Shown one piece after another: positions 8,050-16,615 of a stretch of DNA of 64,000 nt. Numbering within the stretch: position 1 is the stretch's first letter; the number at the start of each line of letters is the position of its first letter. The position numbers were made by a program, and so were the translations under genes. The notes beneath the pieces are model-generated. The model saw only the letters and a program-made list of their open reading frames with translations, was not told the DNA's origin and ran no database searches. Source of the stretch: Halobium salinum (GTDB lineage: Archaea > Halobacteriota > Halobacteria > Halobacteriales > Haloferacaceae); contig NZ_JAODIW010000006.1 of the NCBI RefSeq assembly GCF_026586625.1, positions 754,927-818,926 of the forward strand. Direction: 5' to 3'.

Positions 8050-8146
8050 CATCCACACGCGACCGCTGTGCCGGCAGGTATCCGCGGGTCCTGTCGAGCG
8101 GTCGAGCGCCGTTCTTCGGCCGACTCCGCCGGTTTCGTGTCGTTCG

Positions 8147-8836
8147 TTACGCGTTCGAGACGGCCTCGAACCCGCGAAGGACGCCCTGACCGTCGGTCGA
8201 GCCGAGGTCCGGGAGCGTCGCCCGCTCCGGATGGGGCATCAGCACGGCGACCGTGTCGCGTTCGCCGAGCACGCCCGCGACGTTCCCGCGGGAGCCGTTG
8301 GGGTTCGCGTCGTCGGTGACGTTCCCGTCCGCGTCGCAGTAGCGAAAGAGTACGCGCCCCTCCGAGTCGAGGCGTTCGTACCGCTCCTCGCCGATCTCGA
8401 AGCGCCCCTCACCGTGCGCGATGGGGACCGAGAGTACGTCGCCCTCGTCGTAGGCTCGAGTCCACGGGGTGTCTGCGTTCTCGACGCGGAGATACGCGTT
8501 CTCACACTGGAAGCGCGCGGAGGCGTTCGTGGTGAACGCCCCGTCGGTGAGGCCGGTCTCGCAGCCGATTTGGGCGCCGTTGCAGACGCCGAGGACGGGG
8601 ACACCGTCCTCGGCGGCGGCCCGGACCTCGGCCATCACGGGCGAGCGGGCGGCCATCGCGCCCGCACGCAAGTAATCGCCGTAGGAGAACCCGCCGGGCA
8701 GGACGATACCAGTAGTATCCTCCGGGAGGCCGTCCTCGTGCCAGACGCGCTCTGCGTCGATGCCGAGATGTGACAGGGCCCCGACCGCGTCGCGGTCGCA
8801 GTTGCTGCCGCCGAACTGTACTACTGTAACCGTCAT
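8147..8836 (-). CDS. purQ: Phosphoribosylformylglycinamidine synthase subunit PurQ
   Basis: A 229-residue class I glutamine amidotransferase that hydrolyses glutamine and channels ammonia to PurL for FGAM formation in purine synthesis. The nucleophile elbow is PVLGVCNGAQIG (Cys near residue 85), the catalytic His is in MPHPERATLP near the C-terminus, and the N-terminal VVQFGGSNCDRD and LPGGFSYGDYLRAG blocks are diagnostic. It overlaps purS by four bases (8833-8836), so the two are translationally coupled. PurL itself is not in the window. A perfect inverted repeat precedes the operon at 9127-9145. Confidence 0.95.
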   Translation of the reverse strand: MTVTVVQFGGSNCDRDAVGALSHLGIDAERVWHEDGLPEDTTGIVLPGGFSYGDYLRAGAMAARSPVMAEVRAAAEDGVPVLGVCNGAQIGCETGLTDGAFTTNASARFQCENAYLRVENADTPWTRAYDEGDVLSVPIAHGEGRFEIGEERYERLDSEGRVLFRYCDADGNVTDDANPNGSRGNVAGVLGERDTVAVLMPHPERATLPDLGSTDGQGVLRGFEAVSNA

Positions 8837-9084
8837 CGCTCCCGGACCTCGACCTCGTAATCGTGGATGGTCGGGTTCGCGAGGAGGCGTTCGGCCATCT
8901 CGTCGGCGCGTTCCTCGGCCGCCGCGGGGTCGGCGGCCTCGAGGTCGACCTCGAAACGGTCCATCGAGCGAAGCCCGTCGAGTTCGAATCCGAGGCGTTC
9001 GAGGGCTCGGCGGGTCGTCTCCGCCTCGGGGTCGAGCACCCCGCGCTTCAGGCGGACGGTCACCGTCGCGGTGTAGGCCGTCAT
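8833..9084 (-). CDS. purS: Phosphoribosylformylglycinamidine synthase subunit PurS
   Basis: An 83-residue small subunit that bridges PurQ and PurL in the FGAM synthase complex. It has the characteristic alternating beta/alpha pattern: YTATVTVRLKRGVLDPEAE, ALERLGFE, then RFEVDLEA and AERLLANPTIHDYEVEV. Start at ATG 9084; the frame continues upstream into promoter sequence, which is not coding. First gene of a purSQ operon, with a TATA-like CTTTACTG about 25-30 bases ahead on the minus strand. Confidence 0.93.
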   Translation of the reverse strand: MTAYTATVTVRLKRGVLDPEAETTRRALERLGFELDGLRSMDRFEVDLEAADPAAAEERADEMAERLLANPTIHDYEVEVRER

Positions 9085-9126
9085 CGGTCGGTGGTGCGCG
9101 GTCGTGCAGTAAAGAGGTTTTGGATA

Positions 9127-9145
9127 GTACGTGTTAGGCACGTAC
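9127..9145. promoter_or_regulatory. Inverted repeat upstream of purSQ
   Basis: GTACGTG-N5-CACGTAC, two perfect 7-base arms. On the minus strand it sits just upstream of the TATA-like element (about 9106-9118) of purSQ, where a regulator could act. It also lies ~31 bases beyond the end of the HTH/zinc-ribbon gene (9176-10045), which points toward purS. Confidence 0.5.
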
Positions 9146-9175
9146 GTGCACATCCAGTGCGTCCGGTCGACGAGT

Positions 9176-10045
9176 TCAGGCGCCGACCGCCACCGTCTCT
9201 ACCACGCGCAAGTGCTCGTCGACGACGAGTTCGAGCGTGTCGCTGTCACCGTTCACATCGACCGCCACACGCACGCGGACCGGGTCGTCGGACTCGACGA
9301 CCGGCTCCCGCCGGGTCCAGCCCAGCGTCCACGACGGCACCCGTCGGAGGTCGACGCCGCGCTCGTGGTGGAAGGCGACGACGACGGGGTGGTCGAGCAA
9401 CGCGTTCCCCACGGAGACGGTGACGAGTTCGGGACAGCGATGGCACTCGTAGACGACGAGGGGCGCCTCGTCGTCGTCGACCGGGAGGTCGTGCAGGTCG
9501 AGTCGAAGCGTCGGCTCCAGACGGCCCGCACAGGAGATACAGACGCCGTTCCGGGCTTGTGCGACGAGGGAGTTCATGTAGCGTTCGAACGCGAGGGGGA
9601 GTTCGTCGCGGTCGTACCCCTCCAGTGCGCCCGGCGGCACTCCTGCGGACGAGAACTGCTCGTCGCAGTCCGTACAGACCACGCGCATCCGCTCGTCGGC
9701 GTAAGTCGCGAGCACGTGCCCGCCGCAGGCGGGGCAGGGTTCCTCGTAGGGGACCGGTTCTGTATAGCCACTATCGGTGTACGTTCCGGAGAGGACGCCA
9801 CCGAGGACGGCCCAACCGGCGAGGGTGAGCTCGTAGCCGTCGTCCGTTTTCCGGACGAACTGGCCGACGAGTTTCCCGAGATGGTAGTTGAAGCGGCCCG
9901 AGTCGCGGGTGCCGACCCGCTCGCGGAGCTCGGAGAAGCTCAGCGGCTCGTAGGGGTTCTCGAACAGCGCGCGGAGGATGGCGATGCGGGTCTCGTCGCC
10001 GAGGAGGGCGAACGCCGCGTCGGGGGTGAGCGTGTCGGAAGACAT
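9176..10045 (-). CDS. wHTH and double zinc-ribbon regulator (ArsR-like, DUF7351 type)
   Basis: A 289-residue protein. Residues 8-75 form an ArsR-type winged helix (FALLGDETRIAILRALFEN, then FSELRERVGTRDSGRFNYHL). A hydrophobic Gly-rich hinge (LTLAGWAVLGGVLSGTY) follows, then two zinc-binding modules: C104-x2-C107 with C124-x2-C127, and C169-x2-C172 with C201-x2-C204. The C-terminal part is a beta-rich sensor-like domain. This HTH plus zinc-ribbon layout is widespread in haloarchaea and thought to be regulatory. It lies upstream of purSQ in the same direction (92-base gap), so it might control them, but that is inference. Confidence 0.8.
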   Translation of the reverse strand: MSSDTLTPDAAFALLGDETRIAILRALFENPYEPLSFSELRERVGTRDSGRFNYHLGKLVGQFVRKTDDGYELTLAGWAVLGGVLSGTYTDSGYTEPVPYEEPCPACGGHVLATYADERMRVVCTDCDEQFSSAGVPPGALEGYDRDELPLAFERYMNSLVAQARNGVCISCAGRLEPTLRLDLHDLPVDDDEAPLVVYECHRCPELVTVSVGNALLDHPVVVAFHHERGVDLRRVPSWTLGWTRREPVVESDDPVRVRVAVDVNGDSDTLELVVDEHLRVVETVAVGA

Positions 10046-10114
10046 GTGGAGCGATACACCTGTCGAGGGCTTAACCGAAGCGAGAGTCCACGTGACAGCC
10101 CGAGGGCGAGTCGC

Positions 10115-10342
10115 TCACCGGCCGAGACCCCCACCAACGGCCCGGACGAACGTGAACGCGACCGCTACGGCGGCCGTGACGCCAACCAGCCAGACGGCGA
10201 CCGTGAGGACGATGCGCACGGCGACGACGGCGGTGCCGGCCGTGCCGACGCCGACGGCGAGCGCCGCGAGGAGGGCGGTCAGGACGACGAGTTCGAGGGT
10301 CGGGAGTCGCAGGACCGAACGGGTGGGGAGTCGGGCGTTCAT
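10115..10342 (-). CDS. Small membrane protein (75 aa), two helices
   Basis: Two predicted membrane helices (about 18-38 and 42-68) after a short basic N-terminus (MNARLPTRSVLRLPTLE). A TATA-like ACTTATCC lies at about 10374-10381 on the minus strand, 25-30 bases before a start very near the ATG at 10342. It is divergent from purU. No family recognised. Confidence 0.55.
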   Translation of the reverse strand: MNARLPTRSVLRLPTLELVVLTALLAALAVGVGTAGTAVVAVRIVLTVAVWLVGVTAAVAVAFTFVRAVGGGLGR

Positions 10343-10527
10343 CTGTTCTCGTCCGTTCCATCGGCGCGCCAGGGGATAAGTATCAGCAGGACGTTATTTC
10401 TGTCGGAGAGCCGGCCGAACGGCGATTCGGTCGTTTATTTGATAATTCTGGTCGGTGATTCCCCACTGGGCGGGCCAATCCTGCGAGGAACGGAAGCGGT
10501 TTAGGCGTCGACGGCACAGGAGAGGGC

Positions 10528-10572
10528 ATGTTCGGTCTCGAACAGCCGACACCGGAGGTGACGGACGCGTGA
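10528..10572 (+). other. Possible 14-codon upstream ORF overlapping purU
   Basis: ATG at 10528 opens MFGLEQPTPEVTDA and stops with TGA at 10570-10572. The purU start GTG (10569-10571) overlaps that stop as GTGA. A TATA-like TTTAGG (10500-10505) is about 25 bases before this ATG, so a leaderless transcript would begin with this short frame. It may couple translation into purU, or be chance. Confidence 0.35.
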
Positions 10573-11564
10573 CCCGCGAACTGACCGAGATCACCGTCAT
10601 CGGAGACGACAAGACCGGAATCGTCGCGGGCGTCACCTCGCTGCTGTTCGAGCGGGGCGTCAACATCGAGGACATCGACCAGGCGGTCCAGGAGGGCATC
10701 TTCCGGATGACCCTCCACGCGGACACGACGGAGATGGTGTGCACCGCGGACACCCTGCGCGACGCACTCGAGGACCTGGGCGACGACCTCGGCGTCGAGA
10801 TTCACGTGCGCTTCCCCGCCGACCGCGAGACCCAGCGCATCGCGGTGCTCGCGACGAAGGAGTCTCACCCGCTCGAACGACTGTTCGAGGCGTGGGCCAA
10901 CGGCGACCTCGGGGAGGGCGGCGCGGACGTGGCCTGCGTCATCGCCAACCGACCCGACCTCGAACCGCTCGCCGACCACTACGACGTGCCGTTCCACGAC
11001 GTCGGCGGCGAGAAGGGCGTCCCGGACGAGGACGACCTGCTCGACCTGCTCGCCGAGTACGACGTGGACCTCATCGTCCTCGGGCGCTACATGCGCATCC
11101 TCGGCCCGGAGGTCGTGTTCCGGTACGAGGACCGCATCATCAACGTCCACCCGAGCCTCCTGCCGGCGTTCCCCGGCGCGGCCGCGTACCGACAGGCCAA
11201 GGAGGAGGGCGTGCGCGTCGCCGGCGTCACCGCCCACTACGTGACGACCGACCTCGACCAGGGACCCATCATCACCCAGCGGGCGTTCAACGTCCCGGAC
11301 GACGCCAGCCTCGACGACATCAGGGAGCGCGGTCAGCCCCTCGAAGCCGAGGCCCTGCTGGAGGCCGTGCGGCTCCACCTCGACGACGCCGCGACGGTCC
11401 ACCGCGGTCGGACGAGCCTGCGCGACGACGCCGACGAGGAGGCCTACCAACTCGGCATGGACCCCGAAGTCGACCGCATCAACCCCGACCGACCGATCGA
11501 CGGGAAGGTCGACGTGCTGCGCGGGAAGGAAGAGAAGGAAGCGGAAGCCGGAGCGGACGACTGA
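10569..11564 (+). CDS. purU: Formyltetrahydrofolate deformylase PurU
   Basis: A 331-residue protein with an N-terminal ACT domain (ITVIGDDKTGIVAGVTSLL, residues 6-80) and a C-terminal formyltransferase fold. Key blocks are RIAVLATKESHPLERL, VIANRPDLEPLADHY, LGRYMRILGPEVV and NVHPSLLPAFPGAAAYRQA, followed by TAHYVTTDLDQGPIITQ with the catalytic Asp. PurU hydrolyses 10-formyl-THF to THF and formate; in archaea without folate-dependent PurN the formate can feed formate-dependent purine steps. An acidic/charged C-terminal tail extends beyond the bacterial enzyme. The GTG start at 10569 matches the MTRELTEITV N-terminus expected for the family. Nearby purS/purQ/purC fit the role. Confidence 0.88.
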   Translation: MTRELTEITVIGDDKTGIVAGVTSLLFERGVNIEDIDQAVQEGIFRMTLHADTTEMVCTADTLRDALEDLGDDLGVEIHVRFPADRETQRIAVLATKESHPLERLFEAWANGDLGEGGADVACVIANRPDLEPLADHYDVPFHDVGGEKGVPDEDDLLDLLAEYDVDLIVLGRYMRILGPEVVFRYEDRIINVHPSLLPAFPGAAAYRQAKEEGVRVAGVTAHYVTTDLDQGPIITQRAFNVPDDASLDDIRERGQPLEAEALLEAVRLHLDDAATVHRGRTSLRDDADEEAYQLGMDPEVDRINPDRPIDGKVDVLRGKEEKEAEAGADD

Positions 11565-11613
11565 CGAAAGCGGGGCGTCCCGCGGCCGTGCCGGGAGGGC
11601 GGCGGGGTCTCGC

Positions 11614-12195
11614 CTACCCCTTCGTTTTCAGGGTTCCGAGTGACGCCTCCCCGTAGTCGGACGCACTCCACTCCCCGTCCAGATACCGGTTCGCCCACGC
11701 CTCGTGGAGTTGGAACGAGCCGTAGGCGTCGCCGCCGACGTCGACAATGGTGCCGTCGAGCCGGACGAGGGGCGTGCCGTGTTCGACGAGTGCGGCGTAC
11801 GTTCCGGCGACGTGGGCGACTGCGGCGACGGCGCCCCCTTCGGCGCCGGGATCCACCTCGCAGGTCAGTTCGAGGAGTTTTCCCTCCGTCTTCGCCTTCG
11901 CCCCCGACACCGACGGTCCGCCGCGCTCGACGGCGGCGACGAGCGAGTCGACCTCCGTCACGTCGGCGTCGGCGGCCACCTCGACCCGACGCGCCGCGCG
12001 GTCCCACCGTTCCACGACAGGGAGCGACGGGCGTTCGTCCTGAACCGGCGTCTGCTCCTTCGACGGGGTCGCGGTGGTCGGCTTCTCGCCCGCCGTCTGG
12101 GCACAGCCGGCGCAGGCACCGAGCGAAGCTACCGCCGCTAACCCGCCGAGGACTCGACGCCTGGTGGGGGCGGAAGAACCGGGTGAGGGCGTCAC
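11614..12195 (-). CDS. Tat-exported lipoprotein, unknown function
   Basis: A 193-residue protein with TRRRVLGGLAAVASLGACAGC at its N-terminus: a twin-arginine motif and a lipobox ending at Cys31. The mature part starts with a Thr/Pro/Glu-rich linker and continues as an alpha/beta domain (VVERWDRAARRVEVAADADV, then GKLLELTCEVDP and VAHVAGTYAALVE). It may be anchored at the outer membrane face. A TATA-like CTTATTC (12222-12228, minus strand) sits 27-33 bases before the start, giving a leaderless mRNA. Divergent from the antiporter gene. I cannot assign a function. Confidence 0.7.
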   Translation of the reverse strand: MTPSPGSSAPTRRRVLGGLAAVASLGACAGCAQTAGEKPTTATPSKEQTPVQDERPSLPVVERWDRAARRVEVAADADVTEVDSLVAAVERGGPSVSGAKAKTEGKLLELTCEVDPGAEGGAVAAVAHVAGTYAALVEHGTPLVRLDGTIVDVGGDAYGSFQLHEAWANRYLDGEWSASDYGEASLGTLKTKG

Positions 12196-12270
12196 GATGA
12201 CCGGGTCGAGCGGGGAGCGAATAAGTCCTTTTGCAGGGGACTCTTACGCGGTCTCACCGACTCGACACTG

Positions 12271-13560
12271 ATGGCATTGGAACCGTACTTCGTCGCCCAA
12301 CTCACCCTCGGCGTCGCGCTGGTCCTCGTCGCCGTCCTCCCGCGGCTCATCTCCGACTGGCCGGTGTCGCTGCCGCTGTTCTCCCTCGCGCTCGGCTACC
12401 TCCTCTTCACTCTCCCGGTCGGTCTGCCGTCGCCGGACCCGCTTGTCCACGGCTCTCTAGTCGAGAAGCTGACCGAACTAGGGGTAATCCTCGCGCTGAC
12501 CGGCGCCGGACTGAAACTCGACCGCACGCCCGGGCTCCGGGACTGGGCGTCGACGTGGCGGCTGCTCGCGGTGACGATGCCGCTGTCCATCGCCGCCGCC
12601 GCCGTACTGGGGTGGGGTCTCGCCGGCCTCGTGGTTCCGTCGGCGCTCCTCCTCGGCGCGGTGCTCGCACCCACCGACCCGGTGTTGGCGGCCGAGATGC
12701 AGGTGGAGGAGCCAGGGGAGGGGAGCGAGGCCGAGTCGACCGAAGGACGGGCCGGCGGCGAGGACGAAGTCCGCTTCGCGCTCACCTCGGAAGCGGGACT
12801 CAACGACAGCCTCGCCTTTCCGTTCACCAACCTCGCCATCGCCGTCGCGTTGCTGGGGGTCGCCCCGGCCGCCTGGGCGGGGGAGTGGCTGCTCGTCGAC
12901 GTGGGGTACAAACTCGTGGTCGGCCTCCTCGTCGGTCTCGTACTCGGTCGGCTGCTCGCCTGGGTCGTGTTCGCCGTCTCGGTCGAGGAGGGACTCGGAC
13001 GGAGCCTCCACGGGCTTGAAGCGCTCGGGGGGACGCTGGTCGTGTTCCCGCTGACCGAACTCGTCGGCGGCTACGGTTTCCTCGCCGTGTTCGTCGCCGC
13101 GCTGGTCGTCCGACACGTCGAACGCCAGCACGAGTATCACGAGGCGCTCCACGAGGTGGCGGAGAAGGGCGAGCACGTCATGATGGCCGTCGTGATGCTC
13201 CTGTTCGGCGGAGCGTTGGCCGCGGGGCTCCTCGACCCGCTGACACTCGCGGACGCCGCGGTCGTCCTCGCGGTCGTGTTCCTCGTTCGACCTGCCGCCG
13301 GCCTCGTCGGCCTCCTCGGGTTCGACCGCGACGCGGCGGAGAGGGGGGTCGTCGCCTTCTTCGGAATCCGTGGGCTCGGGTCGTTCTACTACCTGGCCTA
13401 CGCGCTGAACGTCGCAGCGTTCCCGGACGCGCGACGTCTGTGGGCACTCGTCGGGTTCACGGTACTGGTCTCGGTAGTCGTCCACGGGGTCACCGCGACG
13501 CCGGCACTCGAAGCGCTCGAACGGCGCATGGAGCGAAAGGGCGCCGCAGACGCCGGGTGA
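12271..13560 (+). CDS. Cation:proton antiporter (CPA1/NhaP type)
   Basis: A 429-residue membrane protein with about 12 helices. The first core motif is LGAVLAPTDPVLAAEM (about 129-144) and the second is SEAGLNDSLAFPFTNLA (about 172-188); the Asn-Asp pair of the second is the ion-binding site of electroneutral CPA1 exchangers. An acidic cytoplasmic insert (residues 146-168, Glu/Gly-rich) separates them, a haloarchaeal feature. The last helices include VVAFFGIRGLGSFYYLAYAL, also conserved. It exchanges Na+ (or K+) for H+ across the membrane. Start ATG 12271, with a likely promoter in the 75-base divergent gap. Confidence 0.9.
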   Translation: MALEPYFVAQLTLGVALVLVAVLPRLISDWPVSLPLFSLALGYLLFTLPVGLPSPDPLVHGSLVEKLTELGVILALTGAGLKLDRTPGLRDWASTWRLLAVTMPLSIAAAAVLGWGLAGLVVPSALLLGAVLAPTDPVLAAEMQVEEPGEGSEAESTEGRAGGEDEVRFALTSEAGLNDSLAFPFTNLAIAVALLGVAPAAWAGEWLLVDVGYKLVVGLLVGLVLGRLLAWVVFAVSVEEGLGRSLHGLEALGGTLVVFPLTELVGGYGFLAVFVAALVVRHVERQHEYHEALHEVAEKGEHVMMAVVMLLFGGALAAGLLDPLTLADAAVVLAVVFLVRPAAGLVGLLGFDRDAAERGVVAFFGIRGLGSFYYLAYALNVAAFPDARRLWALVGFTVLVSVVVHGVTATPALEALERRMERKGAADAG

Positions 13561-13662
13561 ACGCCCGCACAGTTCCAGAGCGCTGGCGAGGTTCCTGTCA
13601 CGGTGCTCAGTTGACTCGAGTTCGTTACCAGCTGCGGTACAGGCCGTACTCGGAGTGTTCGC

Positions 13663-13782
13663 CGACCGTCGCTTCCCTACGGCGGGGCGGCGGCCGACGG
13701 TGACGCCGACGCGTCGTTCCCAGCGCTCTTCGCCGGTTGCCACGTTGAGCGCGAGCACCGCGTCCCGCTGTCGTTCAAGCAA
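13663..13782 (-). pseudogene. Remnant of a PQQ-like propeller gene
   Basis: On the minus strand, a short open stretch reads LLERQRDAVLALNVATGEER then WERRVGVTVGRRPAVGKRRS. The core VLALNVATGEERW is the signature of a PQQ/BamB propeller blade. No start, no further blades in frame, and stops in all frames nearby. A neighbouring frame ends GEHSEYGLYRSW, possibly the decayed C-terminus. This fills most of the 256-base gap between the antiporter and purC. Confidence 0.5.
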
Positions 13783-13816
13783 ACGTGTTCTCCTCGTTCG
13801 GCCCGCAGGGAGGCGG

Positions 13817-14839
13817 CTACAGGTCCCGAACGGCGTCGACGGCGACGTCCAGCGCCGGCGCGTCGAACCAGTCGCTCCCGGTGTAGGCGTTGGTGCCAGC
13901 GGCGTAGAGGTCCGAGACGGTGTCGACCACGTCGTCGGGGAGCGGTTCGGGTTCGTCCGCACAGAGCGTTCGCCAGTCGGCGACGCCCTGTGTCTCGGCT
14001 TCCGTCTTCGCCGCGCTCACCGCGTCGACCCAGTCGGGGTCGTATCCCCTGTAGAACTGCCGAACGACCTCCTTCGACACCTGCTGGCCGTCGTAGCTGA
14101 AGCGGTTCTCGTCGAAGGTGCCGGCCACGTCGGCGACCTTGATGGTGCCGTCGTCGTAGAGGCACTCGATTTTTCCGTCCTCGTGGGTCAGTCCCGCGCG
14201 CTCGGCGCGGTCGGTGAGGATGTGGTTCACCGCGAGTGCGAGTTCCTCGAGACGGTCGATTTCGGCCGGGCCCGAGATGGCGCCGGCTTCCTCCCGGGTG
14301 AGGTAGCGGTCCTGCTCCTCGAACTTCGTGGAGAACTCGACGACCGGCTCGGGGAGGGAGACGGGTTCGTCGGGCCAGTCGTCGCCGTCGAGTTCGTAAT
14401 CCGCGGGCTCGCCGCGGGAGCGCAGACTGGAGCCGACGGGGACCGTGTTGCGGAAGACGATTTCGAGCGGAATCAGGTAGTTCGACCCCACCTCGTCGTA
14501 GAACCCCTCGTAATCGTATTCGGTGTCGTACGCCAGGTTCGGCACCTGCACGAGGTCGATGGCCATCTCGGCGGGTGGGGACGTACACTCCCCCAACTCC
14601 TTCGGCTCGCCGCCCGGTTCGTCGACGGCACCGACGTAGTGGGTCGGCACGTGGTTCACGTCCAGCAGTTCGAAGTTGAACGACCCCATCGTACAGAGGG
14701 CGGCGCCCTTCCCCGGAATCTCGTCGGGCATCTTCCCCCAGTCGAAGACGGAGTAGTCGTCGGTGAAGACGAACCGGCCCCGCCCGAGCGAGTCGGCCGT
14801 CGGCTCCCGTTCGACTCGGAACTCCTTGACGCTCGTCAT
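13817..14839 (-). CDS. purC: SAICAR synthetase PurC
   Basis: A 340-residue phosphoribosylaminoimidazole-succinocarboxamide synthase, joining CAIR and aspartate with ATP in purine synthesis. Recognisable blocks: FVFTDDYSVFDWGKMPDEIP, GKGAALCTMG, IPLEIVFRNTVPVGSSL, EFSTKFEEQDRYLT, LTHEDGKIECLYDDGTIKVA and DENRFSYDGQQVSKE. It is longer than the E. coli enzyme, as is usual in haloarchaea. ATG 14839 is chosen because MTSVKEFRVE matches family N-termini; an in-frame ATG at 14866 is possible. A TATA-like GATATTATC near 14905-14915 on the minus strand is shared with the divergent oxidoreductase promoter. Confidence 0.92.
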   Translation of the reverse strand: MTSVKEFRVEREPTADSLGRGRFVFTDDYSVFDWGKMPDEIPGKGAALCTMGSFNFELLDVNHVPTHYVGAVDEPGGEPKELGECTSPPAEMAIDLVQVPNLAYDTEYDYEGFYDEVGSNYLIPLEIVFRNTVPVGSSLRSRGEPADYELDGDDWPDEPVSLPEPVVEFSTKFEEQDRYLTREEAGAISGPAEIDRLEELALAVNHILTDRAERAGLTHEDGKIECLYDDGTIKVADVAGTFDENRFSYDGQQVSKEVVRQFYRGYDPDWVDAVSAAKTEAETQGVADWRTLCADEPEPLPDDVVDTVSDLYAAGTNAYTGSDWFDAPALDVAVDAVRDL

Positions 14840-15010
14840 GCCCGAGAGCGCGTGCGGGGAGGCCATGAATCTTTCACTTCCGTGCTGTACCTCGACCGCT
14901 TGGAGACGATAATATCCACGTATGTGGTGTGACTCATGACAACACGCATCCGTCGTTACCTCGGGCTTCGACGCCGGGGTTTACTTCACCGCCCGACCCG
15001 AGCACCGACC

Positions 15011-16000
15011 ATGCGACTTGGCGTACTCCTGCCGGAGGGAACAGCCGACGTCCCGCTCGACACCGCCGAACTGGCGGCGACGACGGGGTACGACGCGATT
15101 TGGGCGGGTGAACTGTGGGGCGCCGACGCGTTCGTCCAACTGACGACCGTCGCCCACCGACTCGGCGACGCCGTCTCGGACGTGGCGCTCGGCACCGCCA
15201 TCGCAAACGTCTACTCGCGCTCGCCCGCGGCGCTCGCCGCGGCGGCGACGACGCTCGACTCGGTCCACGACGGGCCCGTCCGACTGGGAGTCGGCCCGAG
15301 CACGCCGAAGGCCATCGAGGACCTCCACGGCGCCAGCTACGACCGTCCGGTGCGCAGAACCCACGAGGCGGCCGAACTCGTCCACCGGTTCACCGCCGGC
15401 GAGGGACGCGTCGACTACGACGGCGAACTCTTCGAGACGGCGGACTTTCCGGCACTCGACGCCGACGTGCCGGTGTACACCGCCGCGCTCGGCCCCGCCG
15501 CGCGACGGATGACCGGCCGCGTCGCCGACGGCTGGATTCCGCACAACGTCCCCTTCGAACGCCTCGACGAGTCCTTCGAGACGGTCGCGGAGACGGCCCG
15601 CGAGGCCGGGCGCGACCCGAGTGCCATCGACACCGCGCCGTACGTTCCCGCCGCCGTGGGCGACGACGCCGAGGCGGCGTACGAGGCCGTTCGTGGACAT
15701 CTCGCCTACTACGTCGGGAGCGGCGAGGGGTACCGAAAGGCGGTCGCGACGGCGTTCCCGGACGCCGCGGACACCGTCGCCGAGCGGTGGCGCGGAGGCG
15801 ACCGCGACGGTGCCCGCGAGGCCATCTCCGAGGGGATGGTCGACGCGCTCGGCGTGGCCGGAACGCCCGAATCGGCCCGCGAGCGTCTCCGCGAAATCCT
15901 CGCCCTCGACGCCGTCGACGAGGCCATCCTCGTGCCGTCGATGCGCGCCGACGAACTCCGGGAGGGGACGATTCGGGAGTTGGCACCCGAGAAGCTCTGA
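15011..16000 (+). CDS. LLM-class F420-dependent oxidoreductase (TIGR04024-like)
   Basis: A 329-residue bacterial-luciferase-fold protein. N-terminal MRLGVLLPEGTADVPLDTAE and DAIWAGELWGADAF, then LGTAIANVYSRSPAALAAAA and RLGVGPSTPKAIEDLHG are typical of the F420-using branch; GRVADGWIPHNVP and LGVAGTPESARERL close the barrel. Such enzymes use coenzyme F420 (less often FMN) as hydride carrier; the substrate is unknown. The genes for F420 synthesis (cofC, cofG, cofH) lie 10-16 kb downstream. ATG 15011; a TATA-like element near 14908-14915 may serve as promoter with a leader of moderate length. Confidence 0.85.
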   Translation: MRLGVLLPEGTADVPLDTAELAATTGYDAIWAGELWGADAFVQLTTVAHRLGDAVSDVALGTAIANVYSRSPAALAAAATTLDSVHDGPVRLGVGPSTPKAIEDLHGASYDRPVRRTHEAAELVHRFTAGEGRVDYDGELFETADFPALDADVPVYTAALGPAARRMTGRVADGWIPHNVPFERLDESFETVAETAREAGRDPSAIDTAPYVPAAVGDDAEAAYEAVRGHLAYYVGSGEGYRKAVATAFPDAADTVAERWRGGDRDGAREAISEGMVDALGVAGTPESARERLREILALDAVDEAILVPSMRADELREGTIRELAPEKL

Positions 16001-16199
16001 GGGACAGAACCGCGCCGGCGCGTGCTGGCGACGCCTCTGTGCGCCGCCAGATTCACGCGAGGGACCGCGGCCGGCCTTGGGCCCAGTCGCACCAGGTTGG
16101 GAGGGCGTGAGGTTTCGGGGCACGGAAAAACACCTACCAGGTGACAACCCGGAAACCAGGACCGACAGACGAAAGACCCGCGACGCCCGAACCGGAGAC

Positions 16200-16538
16200 A
16201 TGAGCGAGGACGTCCTTCGGCCCAGCGACGTCGGCTCCGACGCCGACGCCCCGCCGGTGGAGGAGAAGCCCTACAAGATAATCTTCGAGGCGAACAAGTG
16301 CATCGGCGCGGGCCGCTGTGCCGAAGTCGCCAGGAACTGGGAGATGGACATGACGACGGGGCTCGCCAAACCGAAGTCGTACTTCGTCGGCGAGGACGAA
16401 CTCGAGGAGAACCTCAAGGCCGCCGAGGTGTGCCCGGCGAAGAAGGACAAGGGTGTCATCCACGTCGTCGACCGCCGTACCGACGAGGAAATCGCGCCGA
16501 ACCCACACGGCGACGGGACGCTGAGCGTCGACTGGTAG
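16200..16538 (+). CDS. [3Fe-4S]-type ferredoxin
   Basis: A 112-residue acidic ferredoxin. Cysteines are C34 (NKCIGAGRC) and C40, with C78 in the C-terminal motif EVCPAKK. Only three ligands of one cluster are present, as in [3Fe-4S] actinobacterial-type ferredoxins. There is no 2Fe-2S plant-type motif (the major haloarchaeal ferredoxin). It could pass electrons to a monooxygenase or oxidoreductase; the LLM-family enzyme upstream is one candidate by position only. The start ATG spans 16200-16202. The C-terminus is hydrophilic (IAPNPHGDGTLSVDW). Confidence 0.85.
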   Translation: MSEDVLRPSDVGSDADAPPVEEKPYKIIFEANKCIGAGRCAEVARNWEMDMTTGLAKPKSYFVGEDELEENLKAAEVCPAKKDKGVIHVVDRRTDEEIAPNPHGDGTLSVDW

Positions 16539-16615
16539 GCAATCGGAGCGGTCGGGAACACGATACGGTACCGGACCGAAACCCACTTGCGGGGCCGACC
16601 TGAACCGTCTTCTGC

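Noticed and set aside
9131-10504. 457-codon plus-strand ORF
   Set aside because: Antisense to the wHTH/zinc-ribbon gene with no recognisable motif.
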